NCBI GenBank assembly: GCA_040757055.1
Contig: JBFLXY010000001.1
Location: 310,001 to 374,000, forward strand
Source of the DNA: JAJZRJ01 sp040757055
GTDB taxonomy: Bacteria > Desulfobacterota > Desulfobulbia > Desulfobulbales > Desulfurivibrionaceae
Direction of reading: 5' to 3'
Length of the DNA stretch: 64,000 nucleotides
Under the pieces are notes generated by a model, which ran no database searches, was not told where the DNA came from, and was given only the letters and a program-made list of their open reading frames with translations. Of the stretch, positions 1 to 8,164 are shown piece after piece. Position numbers and translations under genes: made by a program. Each line of letters starts with the position of its first letter. Position 1 is the first letter of the stretch.

Positions 1-1
1 G

Positions 2-163
2 GAGAAGCTGCGGGAGTTCCCTGGCTTCCATGACGAAAAGCTCAAGGGAGAACGGGCAGGCCAGCGCTCGTCACGGTTGAATGTTCAATATCGGGTCGCG
101 TACACGGTACATAAGGAACTGATCACCGTGCATGTTCTGGAAATCACGCCGCACAAGTATTAG
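2..163 (+). CDS. RelE/HigB-like type II toxin, C-terminal part (cut by window edge)
   Basis: The reading frame is open from base 2 to the TAG at 161-163 and gives 53 residues that begin EKLREFPGFHDEKL and end VLEITPHKY. The pattern of a basic stretch, then RLNVQYRVAYTV, then a beta strand ending in a His near the C terminus is typical of RelE/HigB ribosome-dependent mRNA interferases. The XRE antitoxin gene starts 8 bases later, in the toxin-first order usual for HigBA-like pairs. The N terminus lies outside the window, so full length and catalytic residues cannot be checked. Confidence 0.7.
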   Translation, partial: EKLREFPGFHDEKLKGERAGQRSSRLNVQYRVAYTVHKELITVHVLEITPHKY

Positions 164-171
164 GAGGGCAT

Positions 172-447
172 ATGGGCCGCACACAGAGTGAATTCGTTGC
201 AGCCAAATCCCACGCCGCACTGACCCCGGGCGAGGTCATCCGGATGCTGCGGGAGCTGAAGGGCTGGACCCAGGCGGAGCTTGCCGCCCGCTCGGGCATC
301 AGTGCCACCAACCTCAGCCTGCTGGAAAACAACCGGGTGGAGATCGGCAAAAAACGGGCGGAACAGCTCGCCAGGGCCTTTGACGTTCACCCGGCCATCA
401 TCATGTTCCCGGAATACGAAGCCAGGGAGATTCAGCGGGCCGCCTGA
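172..447 (+). CDS. XRE-family antitoxin (HigA-like)
   Basis: A 91-residue protein with one helix-turn-helix domain at about residues 20-75 (EVIRMLRELKGWTQAELAAR, then SGISATNLSLLENNRVEIG), the classic XRE/Cro fold. Downstream is a short tail, FPEYEAREIQRAA. It follows the truncated RelE-like toxin frame by 8 bases and has a strong ribosome binding site (AGGAGGG) six bases before ATG 172. As with HigA-type proteins it probably binds and neutralises the toxin and represses their shared promoter, which lies outside the window. The family call is firm; the antitoxin role is inferred from the neighbour. Confidence 0.8.
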   Translation: MGRTQSEFVAAKSHAALTPGEVIRMLRELKGWTQAELAARSGISATNLSLLENNRVEIGKKRAEQLARAFDVHPAIIMFPEYEAREIQRAA

Positions 448-466
448 TTCGATTCGGCCGCACGCC

Positions 467-727
467 TCAGCTGTAAATCAGCACATAGGCGCCGTCGTTG
501 ATATCGATTCGCAGACGGCCGCCGTGGTTTGCGCCATAGACCTCCCAGCCGGCCTTATCGCCGATCTGGCATTTGACGCAGGAGGGCGAATGCGTTCCCT
601 GCCCTGCATCGGCCCAGGCAATGAGTTCCGCCTCGGGGCTGCCGGCCTCGGCCAGGGCCTGCGCCAGGCGCCGCGCCGTGGCAAAGTCAAGTTCCATCCC
701 GCTCACTGCAATCCGCACCTTGTCCAT
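467..727 (-). CDS. AF1514-family small protein
   Basis: An 86-residue protein from ATG 727, preceded by a purine-rich site (AAGAGGGA). An upstream in-frame start would add 25 residues but lacks a better site. The sequence has an N-terminal part MDKVRIAVSGMELDFATARR and a C-terminal block HSPSCVKCQIGDKAGWEVYG followed by NHGGRLRI. The Cys-x2-Cys and the GWEVYG/GGRLRI blocks match my memory of the AF1514 family of uncharacterised proteins in sulfate reducers and archaea. No function is known to me; the paired cysteines could bind a metal. It is divergent from the sensor kinase at 829. Confidence 0.65.
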   Translation of the reverse strand: MDKVRIAVSGMELDFATARRLAQALAEAGSPEAELIAWADAGQGTHSPSCVKCQIGDKAGWEVYGANHGGRLRIDINDGAYVLIYS

Positions 728-828
728 CTCCGGTCCCTCTTTTTCGGTTTCCGCAAACAATTCTTGCCAACTCCTCAGATTCTGGTACTTTTCAGAGCAC
801 ATTCAAGCTGCCATCATACTGGAACCGC

Positions 829-3156
829 ATGCGCCTCCGCACCATCATCTTCCTCATCCTCTTTGCCCTCGGCATTCTGCCCATCATCACCCTGGTGGCC
901 ATCAACCTGGCCGGCCACATCGAACGCCACGAGGTCACCGAGCGGGAACGAGCCATCGCCCAGGCCCGAAGTGATTTTGTAACCCTCAACAGCCGGATCA
1001 GCAATCTCAAAAAGACCCTGCAGCGCATTGCCGCCGCCCCCGCCGCCGTGGCCCTCACCACCGGCCTGCCGGTCCGGCTCGACGCCAGCGCGGATCTCGA
1101 AACCATCCGCCGGCTGCTCCTCCAGTTCATCGAGGATGACCAGAGCATCCACGAACTGCAGCTCATCTCCACCGATGGCCGGGAACGCCTGCGCCTGCGC
1201 CGCAACCACCGGGGAGAGTTCGTCACCCTGCCTGACGCCCAGCTGCGTGACGCGACCGGTTCGGCCCTTTTTGTCGCCGGCATCCAGCTCGCCCCCCGGG
1301 GAGTGCTGGGCGAACTGCGCCATCCGGGCGGAGAGGCGCAGCCCGCGCCGCAATCGCACCTCACCCTGGCCACCCCCGCGCTGGGCGCCGGCAACACCTC
1401 CATCGGCCTGGCGATGCTCACCGTGGACACCGAACTTTTTCTGACCGAACACCGTGATGCCTACTGGGTCCACCCCAGTGGCGACATTCTCTCCCGCCCC
1501 CCGGCACCGGCCGATGACGAAACGGACTCCGCGCCGCAGGAAACCAGCGCCCTCCGCGAATTTCCGGGAGTGCAACCCCAGCTGGCCGAACCCCATCCCT
1601 TTCTCTGGGAAAGCCGGGGCGAACGCAAGGTCACCTGGCTGCCGGTCGTCTTCGCCGACGGCGAGGCCCCGGCCATGTGGATCGGCACCCCCATCGACCG
1701 CAGCGGCGCCCAGGAATGGAAGCAGGCCCTGATCCGCAACATCCTCTGGATCGTCCTGGGCACCATGGTCGTAGTGGCAGCCATCGCCAGTCTTATCGCC
1801 GCCAAGATCGACCGGATCAAGGAGGCGATCCTTTCCGGACTCGACCGCATCCTGAACCGCGAAGAGGATGATGTCGCCTTCCGCTGGACCGGCCCCAGGG
1901 AGGTGGTGAACCTGGCCGACGAACTTACCGCCCTTGCCCGCCACTACGCCAGCACCCGCAAGGCCAGACACGAGGCGGAGGCGGCCCTCAAGGAATCGGA
2001 GACCAAGTTCCGCAACCTCACCGCCACCGCCCAGGACGCCATTGCCATGATGGACCACCACGGCGACATCTCCTACTGGAACAAGGCCGCCGCCGAACTC
2101 TTCGGCTATTCGGAACAGGAGGCGCTGGGCAAGCCGATCCATACCCTCATCTCGCCCCGTCTCTCCGAGGCGGGACAAAAGGATTCGGTCCGGGAAAAAC
2201 CGGCGGCCGACGGACCCATCCGCGAGACCATCGAGCTCATCACCCGGCGCAAGGACGGCAGCGAAGTGGCCATCGAACTGTCGCTTTCCGAGGCGCGGAT
2301 CAAGGACCAGTGGCATTCGATCTGGATCATCCGCGACACCACCGAACGCAGGCGGGCCGAGGAGGAGACACGCCTCCAGCAGCAGCAGCTCATCCAGGCC
2401 GACAAGATGATCTCGCTGGGGCTGCTCGTCTCCGGCGTGGCCCATGAAATCAACAACCCCAACTCCATCGCCATGCTGAACACCGCCATGCTCTCGCGGG
2501 CCTGGGAGAGCATCCTGCCCATCCTCGAACAGTATTACGAGGAACACGGCGATTTTCTGGTGGCCGGCCTCGAATACAGCGAGATGCGCGAACAGCTGCC
2601 GCGGCTGCTGGCCGAGCTGGACGAAAGCGCCAGGCGGATCAGGTCCATTGTCCAGGACCTCAAGGACTATGCCCGCAAGGACACCACCCGGCACATGGAC
2701 CCCATCGACGTGAACGCCGTGGCGGAGGCCGCCATCCGTCTCACCCACAACAAGCTCGGGAAATCCACCCGCCGCTTTACCGCCGATCTCGCCCCGGCCC
2801 TGCCCATGATCCGCGGCAACGCCCAACGCCTCGAACAGGTGGTGATCAATCTGCTCCAGAACAGCTGCGAGGCACTCACCAGCGACAGCCAGGCGATCCG
2901 TCTCGCTACCCGCTACCACGAAACGGACCGGAGCGTACGGATCGTGGTGGAGGACGAAGGCAGCGGCATTGCCGGCGGGGTGCTCCATCAGATCACCGAT
3001 CCCTTCTTCACCACCAAGCGGGCCCTGGGCGGCACCGGGCTTGGGCTCTCGGTCTCTGCCGGCATCGTCAAGGAACACAACGGCTCTCTTCATTTTGCCT
3101 CCACACCGGGCCAGGGCACCATTGCCACTGCCGCCTTTCCGGCCATCACCCCCTGA
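829..3156 (+). CDS. Membrane PAS sensor histidine kinase
   Basis: A 775-residue two-component sensor. Transmembrane segments at about residues 5-25 and 303-325 enclose a large periplasmic sensing region of unassigned fold. A linker with HAMP-like character follows, then a PAS domain at about 388-510 (KFRNLTATAQDAIAMMD). The dimerisation/phosphoacceptor helix carries His539 in GVAHEINNPN. The ATPase domain has an N box (QVVINLLQNSCEA, about 670), a G1 box (DEGSGI) and a G2 box (GGTGLGLSVS). The variant HEINNPN H-box and an insert of about 60 residues after it are typical of NtrB-like kinases that pair with sigma-54 activators. Such an activator is encoded 74 bases downstream, so the two are very likely cognate. 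The signal is unknown. Confidence 0.9.
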   Translation: MRLRTIIFLILFALGILPIITLVAINLAGHIERHEVTERERAIAQARSDFVTLNSRISNLKKTLQRIAAAPAAVALTTGLPVRLDASADLETIRRLLLQFIEDDQSIHELQLISTDGRERLRLRRNHRGEFVTLPDAQLRDATGSALFVAGIQLAPRGVLGELRHPGGEAQPAPQSHLTLATPALGAGNTSIGLAMLTVDTELFLTEHRDAYWVHPSGDILSRPPAPADDETDSAPQETSALREFPGVQPQLAEPHPFLWESRGERKVTWLPVVFADGEAPAMWIGTPIDRSGAQEWKQALIRNILWIVLGTMVVVAAIASLIAAKIDRIKEAILSGLDRILNREEDDVAFRWTGPREVVNLADELTALARHYASTRKARHEAEAALKESETKFRNLTATAQDAIAMMDHHGDISYWNKAAAELFGYSEQEALGKPIHTLISPRLSEAGQKDSVREKPAADGPIRETIELITRRKDGSEVAIELSLSEARIKDQWHSIWIIRDTTERRRAEEETRLQQQQLIQADKMISLGLLVSGVAHEINNPNSIAMLNTAMLSRAWESILPILEQYYEEHGDFLVAGLEYSEMREQLPRLLAELDESARRIRSIVQDLKDYARKDTTRHMDPIDVNAVAEAAIRLTHNKLGKSTRRFTADLAPALPMIRGNAQRLEQVVINLLQNSCEALTSDSQAIRLATRYHETDRSVRIVVEDEGSGIAGGVLHQITDPFFTTKRALGGTGLGLSVSAGIVKEHNGSLHFASTPGQGTIATAAFPAITP

Positions 3157-3230
3157 TCCAGCAGAAAGCCGTTGCTTTTTTTCGCACGGCATGCAAAATA
3201 ATTTGACGCACTCAGAGGGGGTTTCTGTCC

Positions 3231-4670
3231 ATGGAAAAACAACGCCTTCCCTTCCTGCCCGTCCTGCTGGTGGACGACGAGGAGGCATGGCTGCACAGCT
3301 TCAGCCTCACCCTGCGCTCGGTGGGCATCAACAACATCGCCTGCTGCGCCGACAGCCGCAAGGTCCTGGAGATCCTGGCCGGGCAGCCCGCCAGCGTGGT
3401 GGTGCTCGACCTCACCATGCCGCATCTCTCCGGCGAGGAATTGCTGCCCCTGCTGGTGGCGGAACATCCTTCGACTCCGGTCATCATCATCACCGGCCTC
3501 GATCTGGTGGATACGGCGGTGCGCTGCATGCAGCTCGGCGCCTTCGACTACTACACCAAGGTGACCGAAGAACAGCGCCTCATCGCCGGCGTGCAGCGTG
3601 CCATCGATTTCAGCCGGCTGCGTCATGAAAACGACCGGCTGAAGGAGCAGTTCCTGCAGGACAAGCTGGACCATCCCGAGGTATTCAGCGCCATCACCAC
3701 CGCCAACAAGGCGATGCGCTCCATTTTCCAGTACATGGAGGCCATTGCCAACACCTGCGAACCGGTCTTGATCTCCGGCGAAACCGGGGTGGGCAAGGAA
3801 CTGGTGGCGCGGGCGCTCCACAACCTGAGCGGCCGGCAAGGGCAGTTTGTGCCGGTCAACATCGCCGGTCTCGACGACACCATGTTCGCCGACACCCTTT
3901 TCGGCCACCGGAAGGGCGCCTTCACCGGGGCGGACAAATCCCGCCCCGGCCTCATCGAGCAGGCGGCCGGCGGCACCCTCTTCCTGGACGAAATCGGCGA
4001 CCTCAACCAGACCTCGCAGATCAAGCTGCTGCGCCTGCTGCAGGAACGGGAATACCTGCCGCTTGGCGCCGACGTGCCCAAGCGCACCAGTTGCCGCATG
4101 ATCTTCGCCACCCACCACCAGCTCGACCGCCTCCAGCAGAGCGGCGCCTTCCGCAAGGACCTCTTCTACCGCCTGCATGCCCACCACATCCACATCCCGC
4201 CTCTGCGGGAGCGGCTGGACGACCTGCCCCTGCTCCTCGACCGGCTGCTCGCCGAGGCCGCAGAGAGGCTGGGCAGGAAGAAACCGCCCTACCCCAAGGA
4301 ACTCATCGCCCTGCTCGGCACCTACCACTATCCCGGCAACATCCGCGAACTGAAAAACATGATTCTCGACGCCCTGAGCAAACACAGGGCACGCACCCTC
4401 TCCATGGACTCCTTCAAGGAATACCTCGGCCAGCAGACACCCCGTGAGCCGGGACAGTCCCTGACGGCAGTCCCGCCGGCCGACACGCCGTTCGCCCATC
4501 TGCCGACCCTGCCGACCCTGAAGGAGTCCTGCAGCCTGCTGGTGCAGGAAGCGCTCAAACGCGCCCGGGGCAACCAGGCCATTGCCGCCGATCTCCTCGG
4601 CATCACCCGCCAGGCCCTGAACTGGCGGCTCAAACAGGCGGAAAAAGAGGAGCAGGACGAAGCCGCCTGA
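3231..4670 (+). CDS. NtrC-family sigma-54-dependent response regulator
   Basis: A 479-residue transcription activator. The receiver domain is at residues 7-125 with Asp60 as phosphoacceptor (VVVLDLTMP). The AAA+ domain spans about 150-390: Walker A GETGVGKE near 183, the sigma-54-contacting GAFTGA loop at 229-234, Walker B GGTLFLDEIGD near 247, and an R-finger region (FRKDLFYRL). A Fis-type helix-turn-helix is at the C terminus (about 437-473, GNQAIAADLLGITRQALNWR). GAFTGA shows that it should remodel sigma-54 polymerase. A strong sigma-54 promoter lies about 220 bases after its stop, with a palindrome between them, so the receiver and rhodanese genes downstream are obvious candidate targets. 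Confidence 0.93.
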   Translation: MEKQRLPFLPVLLVDDEEAWLHSFSLTLRSVGINNIACCADSRKVLEILAGQPASVVVLDLTMPHLSGEELLPLLVAEHPSTPVIIITGLDLVDTAVRCMQLGAFDYYTKVTEEQRLIAGVQRAIDFSRLRHENDRLKEQFLQDKLDHPEVFSAITTANKAMRSIFQYMEAIANTCEPVLISGETGVGKELVARALHNLSGRQGQFVPVNIAGLDDTMFADTLFGHRKGAFTGADKSRPGLIEQAAGGTLFLDEIGDLNQTSQIKLLRLLQEREYLPLGADVPKRTSCRMIFATHHQLDRLQQSGAFRKDLFYRLHAHHIHIPPLRERLDDLPLLLDRLLAEAAERLGRKKPPYPKELIALLGTYHYPGNIRELKNMILDALSKHRARTLSMDSFKEYLGQQTPREPGQSLTAVPPADTPFAHLPTLPTLKESCSLLVQEALKRARGNQAIAADLLGITRQALNWRLKQAEKEEQDEAA

Positions 4671-4688
4671 ACGACCCGTCTTTCCGCA

Positions 4689-4705
4689 GCCGGCATGATG
4701 CCGGC
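4689..4705. promoter_or_regulatory. 17-bp palindrome, candidate enhancer site for the NtrC-type activator
   Basis: GCCGGCATGATGCCGGC is a perfect inverted repeat of 8-base arms around one central base. It lies in the 348-base gap between the NtrC-type gene and the lone receiver gene, about 205 bases upstream of the -24/-12 element. That is a usual place for an upstream activator site. One alternative is a rho-independent terminator of the NtrC gene, because a T-run follows at 4723-4730; however, a one-base loop and the 17-base distance to the T-run argue against this. Confidence 0.4.
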
Positions 4706-4893
4706 CGCCCCATCGCCCGCAATTTTTTTTGCACCCTCCTCCGCCATCGCCTTCCTTTCCCCCGTCATCCTTGGCGCCCTGGCCGGCGAGACCCCTTGTT
4801 GTCAATTTTCTTTGCATCCATCTTCTCCTGGAATCCCCACCCGTCCGGCAAAAAAATCTTTTCATTTCCAATGACAACGGCGCAGGGCAACGG

Positions 4894-4910
4894 CTGGCAC
4901 CAACATTGCA
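4894..4910 (+). promoter_or_regulatory. Sigma-54 promoter (-24/-12)
   Basis: CTGGCAC followed by five bases and TTGCA matches the sigma-54 consensus very closely, with the invariant GG (4896-4897) and GC (4908-4909) 12 bases apart. Transcription would start near 4921, leaving a leader of about 98 bases before ATG 5019. The rest of the gap (4671-5018) holds the palindrome at 4689, T-rich and A-rich stretches (for instance around 4850-4870) that could bend DNA, and no open reading frame I would call. Confidence 0.82.
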
Positions 4911-5018
4911 TTATTAATCTATGCGATAAAGGGGCTCGCTCCACCATCGAGAACCCGCTGTACCGGACAGCCAACAACAGCCGATCCCTGTTGCCACCAG
5001 CAAAGGCGGTACCGTCCC

Positions 5019-5399
5019 ATGGCAGCGAAACATATTCTCCTTGCCGAGAATGACGAAAGCCTGGCCCACATCATGGCCCTGCTGCTCAAGCAGGCGGAGT
5101 TCCGGGTCAGCACCGCCAGCAGCAGCGCCGAGGCCGCGCAACTGCTCGCCACCCTGGAGGCAAGGGGGGAGGCGGTGGATCTGGTGATCACCGACCTCTG
5201 CCGGCAGACCGCCGAGGCGGATCGCCGCCTGCTGCACGCCATGGCGGCCAAAAAACCCGCGGTGCCGGTCATCGCCATCACCACCACGGACGATGACGCC
5301 CAGCGCCACCGGCTTACCGGTCTGGGCTGCACCACCTGCATCACCAAGCCGTTCGCGGCGGAAACCCTGATGCACAGCATTCACGCCGTTCTGCACTGA
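5019..5399 (+). CDS. Stand-alone response regulator receiver protein
   Basis: A 126-residue protein made only of a receiver domain. It has the acidic cluster (ILLAENDES), probable phosphoacceptor Asp59 (VDLVITDL), the Thr-rich strand (IAITTTDDD) and conserved Lys in CITKPF. No output domain is present, so it acts by protein contact, either as a phosphate sink or as part of a relay. It is preceded by the sigma-54 promoter at 4894-4910 and followed after 111 bases by the exported rhodanese gene, probably in the same transcript. The first acidic pair is partly replaced (E-N-D rather than D-D), but this is seen in working receivers. Confidence 0.82.
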   Translation: MAAKHILLAENDESLAHIMALLLKQAEFRVSTASSSAEAAQLLATLEARGEAVDLVITDLCRQTAEADRRLLHAMAAKKPAVPVIAITTTDDDAQRHRLTGLGCTTCITKPFAAETLMHSIHAVLH

Positions 5400-5510
5400 G
5401 CAGAAGGGAAGCAAATAACAAATCAAACGGAAAGGAGGTAGACCGCGGCAACACGGCAAGCGCAACGAGAACCAGGGGTTTGTGAACACTTACTTGAGAG
5501 AGGGAAACGC

Positions 5511-6833
5511 ATGAAGATATCGAAGCAATACCGGCGGCTGGTGCCGGCACTGGTCTTCGCCTCGCTGCTCATTGGCGGGCCGATGGCCTCCGCACCGGCG
5601 GTCTCCGCGGCCGAACCGGCCGCAGCCCAGCAGCAGGCCCAGAACGTCTACGAAGGCAAGGTGCTCGGCGTCTCGAAGAAGGCCAAGTCCATCTCCATCG
5701 AGGTCGGCACCAAGAGCGAGATGGTCAAGTTCGACGACAAGACCATGGGCATGGAGTTCGTCCATGAAGGCGAAGGCGCGGTGGTCAAGTTCGAAGAACG
5801 CGGCGGCGACAAGATCGCCACCGAGATCAAGCCCAAGGTCGTGAAGCTCCCGGCCGGGGTCACCGAGATCAAGACCGATGAAATGGCCAAGCTGGTGGCC
5901 ATGGGACCAGAGGCCGGCAACTACTTCCTGGTGGATTCCCGGCCGGCTCCCCGCTACAACGAGGCCCACATCCCCACCGCCATTTCGCTGCCGGTGCCCA
6001 AGATGGAGGAAACCGGCGCCGCCTACCTGCCCGGCGACGCCAAGCTGAAAAACACCCTGCTGGTCTTCTACTGCGGGGGCGTCACGTGCGGCATGAGTCC
6101 GAAAGCCGCCGGTCTGGCGGCAAAAATGGGTTACGGCAACGTCAAGGTTTACCTCCAGGGCGACCCTGGCTGGGCAAAAGAGGGGCTCCCGCTGGTTTCG
6201 ACCGACAGCTTCGTCAAAACCGGCAACATCGTGCTGGTTGACCTCCGCTCGCCGGAGGAGGCAGCCAAGGGCCACATCAAGGGGGCGGTGAACATCCCCA
6301 TGGCGAAACTGGCCGAGGCGGAAGAGAAGTTCCCGGCGAAAAAATCAGCGCCCATCGTGCTTTACGGCAATGGCAAGGATGCCGAAGCCGCATTCAAGAC
6401 CATCAAGGGCTGGGGCTACAAGACCGTGGCCCTGGTGGACGGCGGCCTTGCCAAGTTCACCGCCCGCGGCAACCAGCTGGCCAGCGGCCCGGCAGCCACC
6501 GAGATCAAGTGGATCCGCAAGCTGGGCGCCAACGAGGTCACCCTGGCCGACTTCATGAAGGCCACGGAAGGCACCACCGGCCAGATCATTCTCGACGTCC
6601 GCACCAAGGACGAGGCTGGCGGCGGCATGTTCAAGAACGCCCTCAACATCCCGCTGGACGAAATCGGCAAACGGATGGCGGAGTTGCCCAAGGACAAGGA
6701 AATCCTGGTCCACTGCACCACCGGCGCCCGCGCCCTGATGGCCCTCGGCCCGCTCACCAAGGCCGGCCTCAAGGCCCGCTTCCTGATGGCGGACGTGGAA
6801 TGTGAAGGCGGCAAGTGCCAGGCCGCTGACTGA
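5511..6833 (+). CDS. Exported protein with three rhodanese domains
   Basis: A 440-residue protein. Residues 1-34 form a Sec signal peptide (positive start KISKQYRR, hydrophobic core, AXA-like site near VSAAEPAAA). Residues 40-105 form a small beta-rich domain. Three rhodanese-like domains follow: about 115-225 with Cys188 (FYCGGVTCG), about 230-325, whose active-site loop reads LYGNGKD with no Cys, and about 345-435 with Cys402 (VHCTTGARA). So domains 1 and 3 can carry a persulfide and domain 2 is probably structural. It should act in the periplasm, perhaps in sulfur transfer. The start is chosen for its signal peptide and the GAGAGAGGG-like site. It likely belongs to the sigma-54 transcript; a strong terminator follows. 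Confidence 0.85.
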   Translation: MKISKQYRRLVPALVFASLLIGGPMASAPAVSAAEPAAAQQQAQNVYEGKVLGVSKKAKSISIEVGTKSEMVKFDDKTMGMEFVHEGEGAVVKFEERGGDKIATEIKPKVVKLPAGVTEIKTDEMAKLVAMGPEAGNYFLVDSRPAPRYNEAHIPTAISLPVPKMEETGAAYLPGDAKLKNTLLVFYCGGVTCGMSPKAAGLAAKMGYGNVKVYLQGDPGWAKEGLPLVSTDSFVKTGNIVLVDLRSPEEAAKGHIKGAVNIPMAKLAEAEEKFPAKKSAPIVLYGNGKDAEAAFKTIKGWGYKTVALVDGGLAKFTARGNQLASGPAATEIKWIRKLGANEVTLADFMKATEGTTGQIILDVRTKDEAGGGMFKNALNIPLDEIGKRMAELPKDKEILVHCTTGARALMALGPLTKAGLKARFLMADVECEGGKCQAAD

Positions 6834-6875
6834 TTTTTCGCTGTTTTCTGGCACACGCAGCATCCCTTGCAGTCG

Positions 6876-6911
6876 GCACGGCCCCTCCACCCCCGGAGGG
6901 GCCGTGCTTTT
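6876..6911 (+). terminator. Rho-independent terminator after the rhodanese gene
   Basis: A 13-base perfect stem (GCACGGCCCCTCC pairing with GGAGGGGCCGTGC, loop of six bases) is followed by TTTT. It ends the receiver-rhodanese transcript 42 bases after the stop codon. Confidence 0.88.
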
Positions 6912-7039
6912 GGTATGGCAAGGGCACTGGCCCAAGGCAAAATGGCGTCGCTCCGTCCGGAGAAATTTCCGGTTTTCGGCCACCGGCGTTGCGTCTCCGA
7001 ATCGGGTCCTCCGTTCCGGCCATCCTGCAACCATCTGAA

Positions 7040-7080
7040 ATGGCAAAAAATCGCCGCATCCGCTGCGGAGATTTTGCCAT
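7040..7080. repeat. 41-bp imperfect palindrome in the rhodanese-rfaE1 gap
   Basis: ATGGCAAAA at 7040-7048 pairs with TTTTGCCAT at 7072-7080, and inner arms (GCCGCA with TGCGG) extend the stem. There is no clear T-run on either side, so it is not a standard terminator. The gap 6834-7174 otherwise holds the terminator at 6876, several short GC-rich repeats and the -10-like element before rfaE1. I see no gene in it. Confidence 0.55.
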
Positions 7081-7118
7081 GGGAAAAAGGTCGTGGATGA
7101 CTTTTTTCACCATCCTGC

Positions 7119-7124
7119 TATAGT
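7119..7124 (+). promoter_or_regulatory. Probable -10 element for the rfaE1 operon
   Basis: TATAGT sits 51 bases before the rfaE1 start, after the palindrome. A weak -35 (GATGAC) lies 17 bases upstream. The good -10 and the position favour a sigma-70 promoter for rfaE1-yicC-remA-gmk-rlmB. Confidence 0.45.
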
Positions 7125-7174
7125 AGCTTCCGATTGAACCGATCTTTCCCCGCTTTCCGCTACCCGAGGACGCC

Positions 7175-8164
7175 ATGCCGCTCTCCATGCTCGACAAGAA
7201 GACCCTGGCCAGGGCCGTCAAGAAATTCCATACCGCCAACATCCTGGTCATCGGCGACATCATCGTCGACCACTTCATCTGGGGATCGGTCACCCGCATC
7301 TCGCCCGAGGCGCCGGTGCCGGTGGTGAATGTCACCCACGAAAACCTGATGCTGGGCGGCTCGGCCAACGTACTCCACAACATCTACGCCCTGGGCGCCA
7401 CATCGGCCCTCTGCGGGGTGATCGGCAACGACGCCATGGGCGACCATCTGCTCCGGATGCTGGCCGACCTCGCCTCGCCCACGAACGGCATCGTCCGCAG
7501 CGACAACCGGCCCACCATCCTCAAAACCCGCATCGTGGCCCAGCACCAGCAGGTGGTCCGCTTCGACCGGGAAAAGACCGGCGAACTCTCCTCGGCGCGC
7601 CTGGCCGAAACAAAACGTTTTCTCGACGAGCATCTGCACGACTTCGACGCGGTCATCGTCTCGGACTACGACAAGGGCATGATCAGCCAGGCCCTCATGA
7701 CGCGGCTCCGCGAGATTCTGGCCACGTCGAAAATCCCGCTCATCGTCGACCCCAAGCCCCGCAACCCCGAACGCTTCAAGGGGGCCACCATCATCACCCC
7801 CAACCACCATGAAGCGGAATTGCTGGCCGGCATGAAGATCGGCAACGAAAAAGAACTCACCGCCGCCATCAAAAAATTGCAGAAGACGCTCGACTGCCAG
7901 GCGGTGCTCATCACCCGTGGCGAGGCGGGCATGGCGCTTTACGAAAAGGGCAAGCCGCTCTACACCATTCCCACGGTGGCCAAGGAGGTCTACGATGTCA
8001 CCGGCGCCGGCGACACCGTGGCCGCCACCCTGGCCCTGGGCCTCGCCGTGGGCTTGGGTTTTGCCGAGGCGGCGACGCTCGCCAACTTCGCCGCCGGCAT
8101 CGTGGTGGGCAAGGTGGGCACGGCCACCGCCTCCACCGAGGAACTCCTGAGGGCCATCGCATGA
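7175..8164 (+). CDS. rfaE1: D-glycero-beta-D-manno-heptose-7-phosphate kinase
   Basis: A 329-residue PfkB/ribokinase-family sugar kinase. It phosphorylates heptose 7-phosphate at C1 in the ADP-heptose pathway for the LPS inner core, in the cytoplasm. The N terminus carries the RfaE-type block (GDIIVDHFIWGSVTRISPEA, then PVPVVN and MLGGSANVLHNI). The ATP/anion-hole motif GAGD is at 277-280 with Asp280 as catalytic base, followed by TVAATLALGLA. The length matches the kinase domain alone; the fused cytidylyltransferase (HldE C-terminal half) of enterobacteria is missing, so rfaE2 must be elsewhere. It overlaps yicC by four bases (ATGA). Confidence 0.92.
   Translation: MPLSMLDKKTLARAVKKFHTANILVIGDIIVDHFIWGSVTRISPEAPVPVVNVTHENLMLGGSANVLHNIYALGATSALCGVIGNDAMGDHLLRMLADLASPTNGIVRSDNRPTILKTRIVAQHQQVVRFDREKTGELSSARLAETKRFLDEHLHDFDAVIVSDYDKGMISQALMTRLREILATSKIPLIVDPKPRNPERFKGATIITPNHHEAELLAGMKIGNEKELTAAIKKLQKTLDCQAVLITRGEAGMALYEKGKPLYTIPTVAKEVYDVTGAGDTVAATLALGLAVGLGFAEAATLANFAAGIVVGKVGTATASTEELLRAIA

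Noticed and set aside
4671..4730. Terminator after the NtrC-type gene made from the 4689 palindrome and the T-run
   Set aside because: The stem has a one-base loop and stands 17 bases before the T-run; I read it as a binding site instead.
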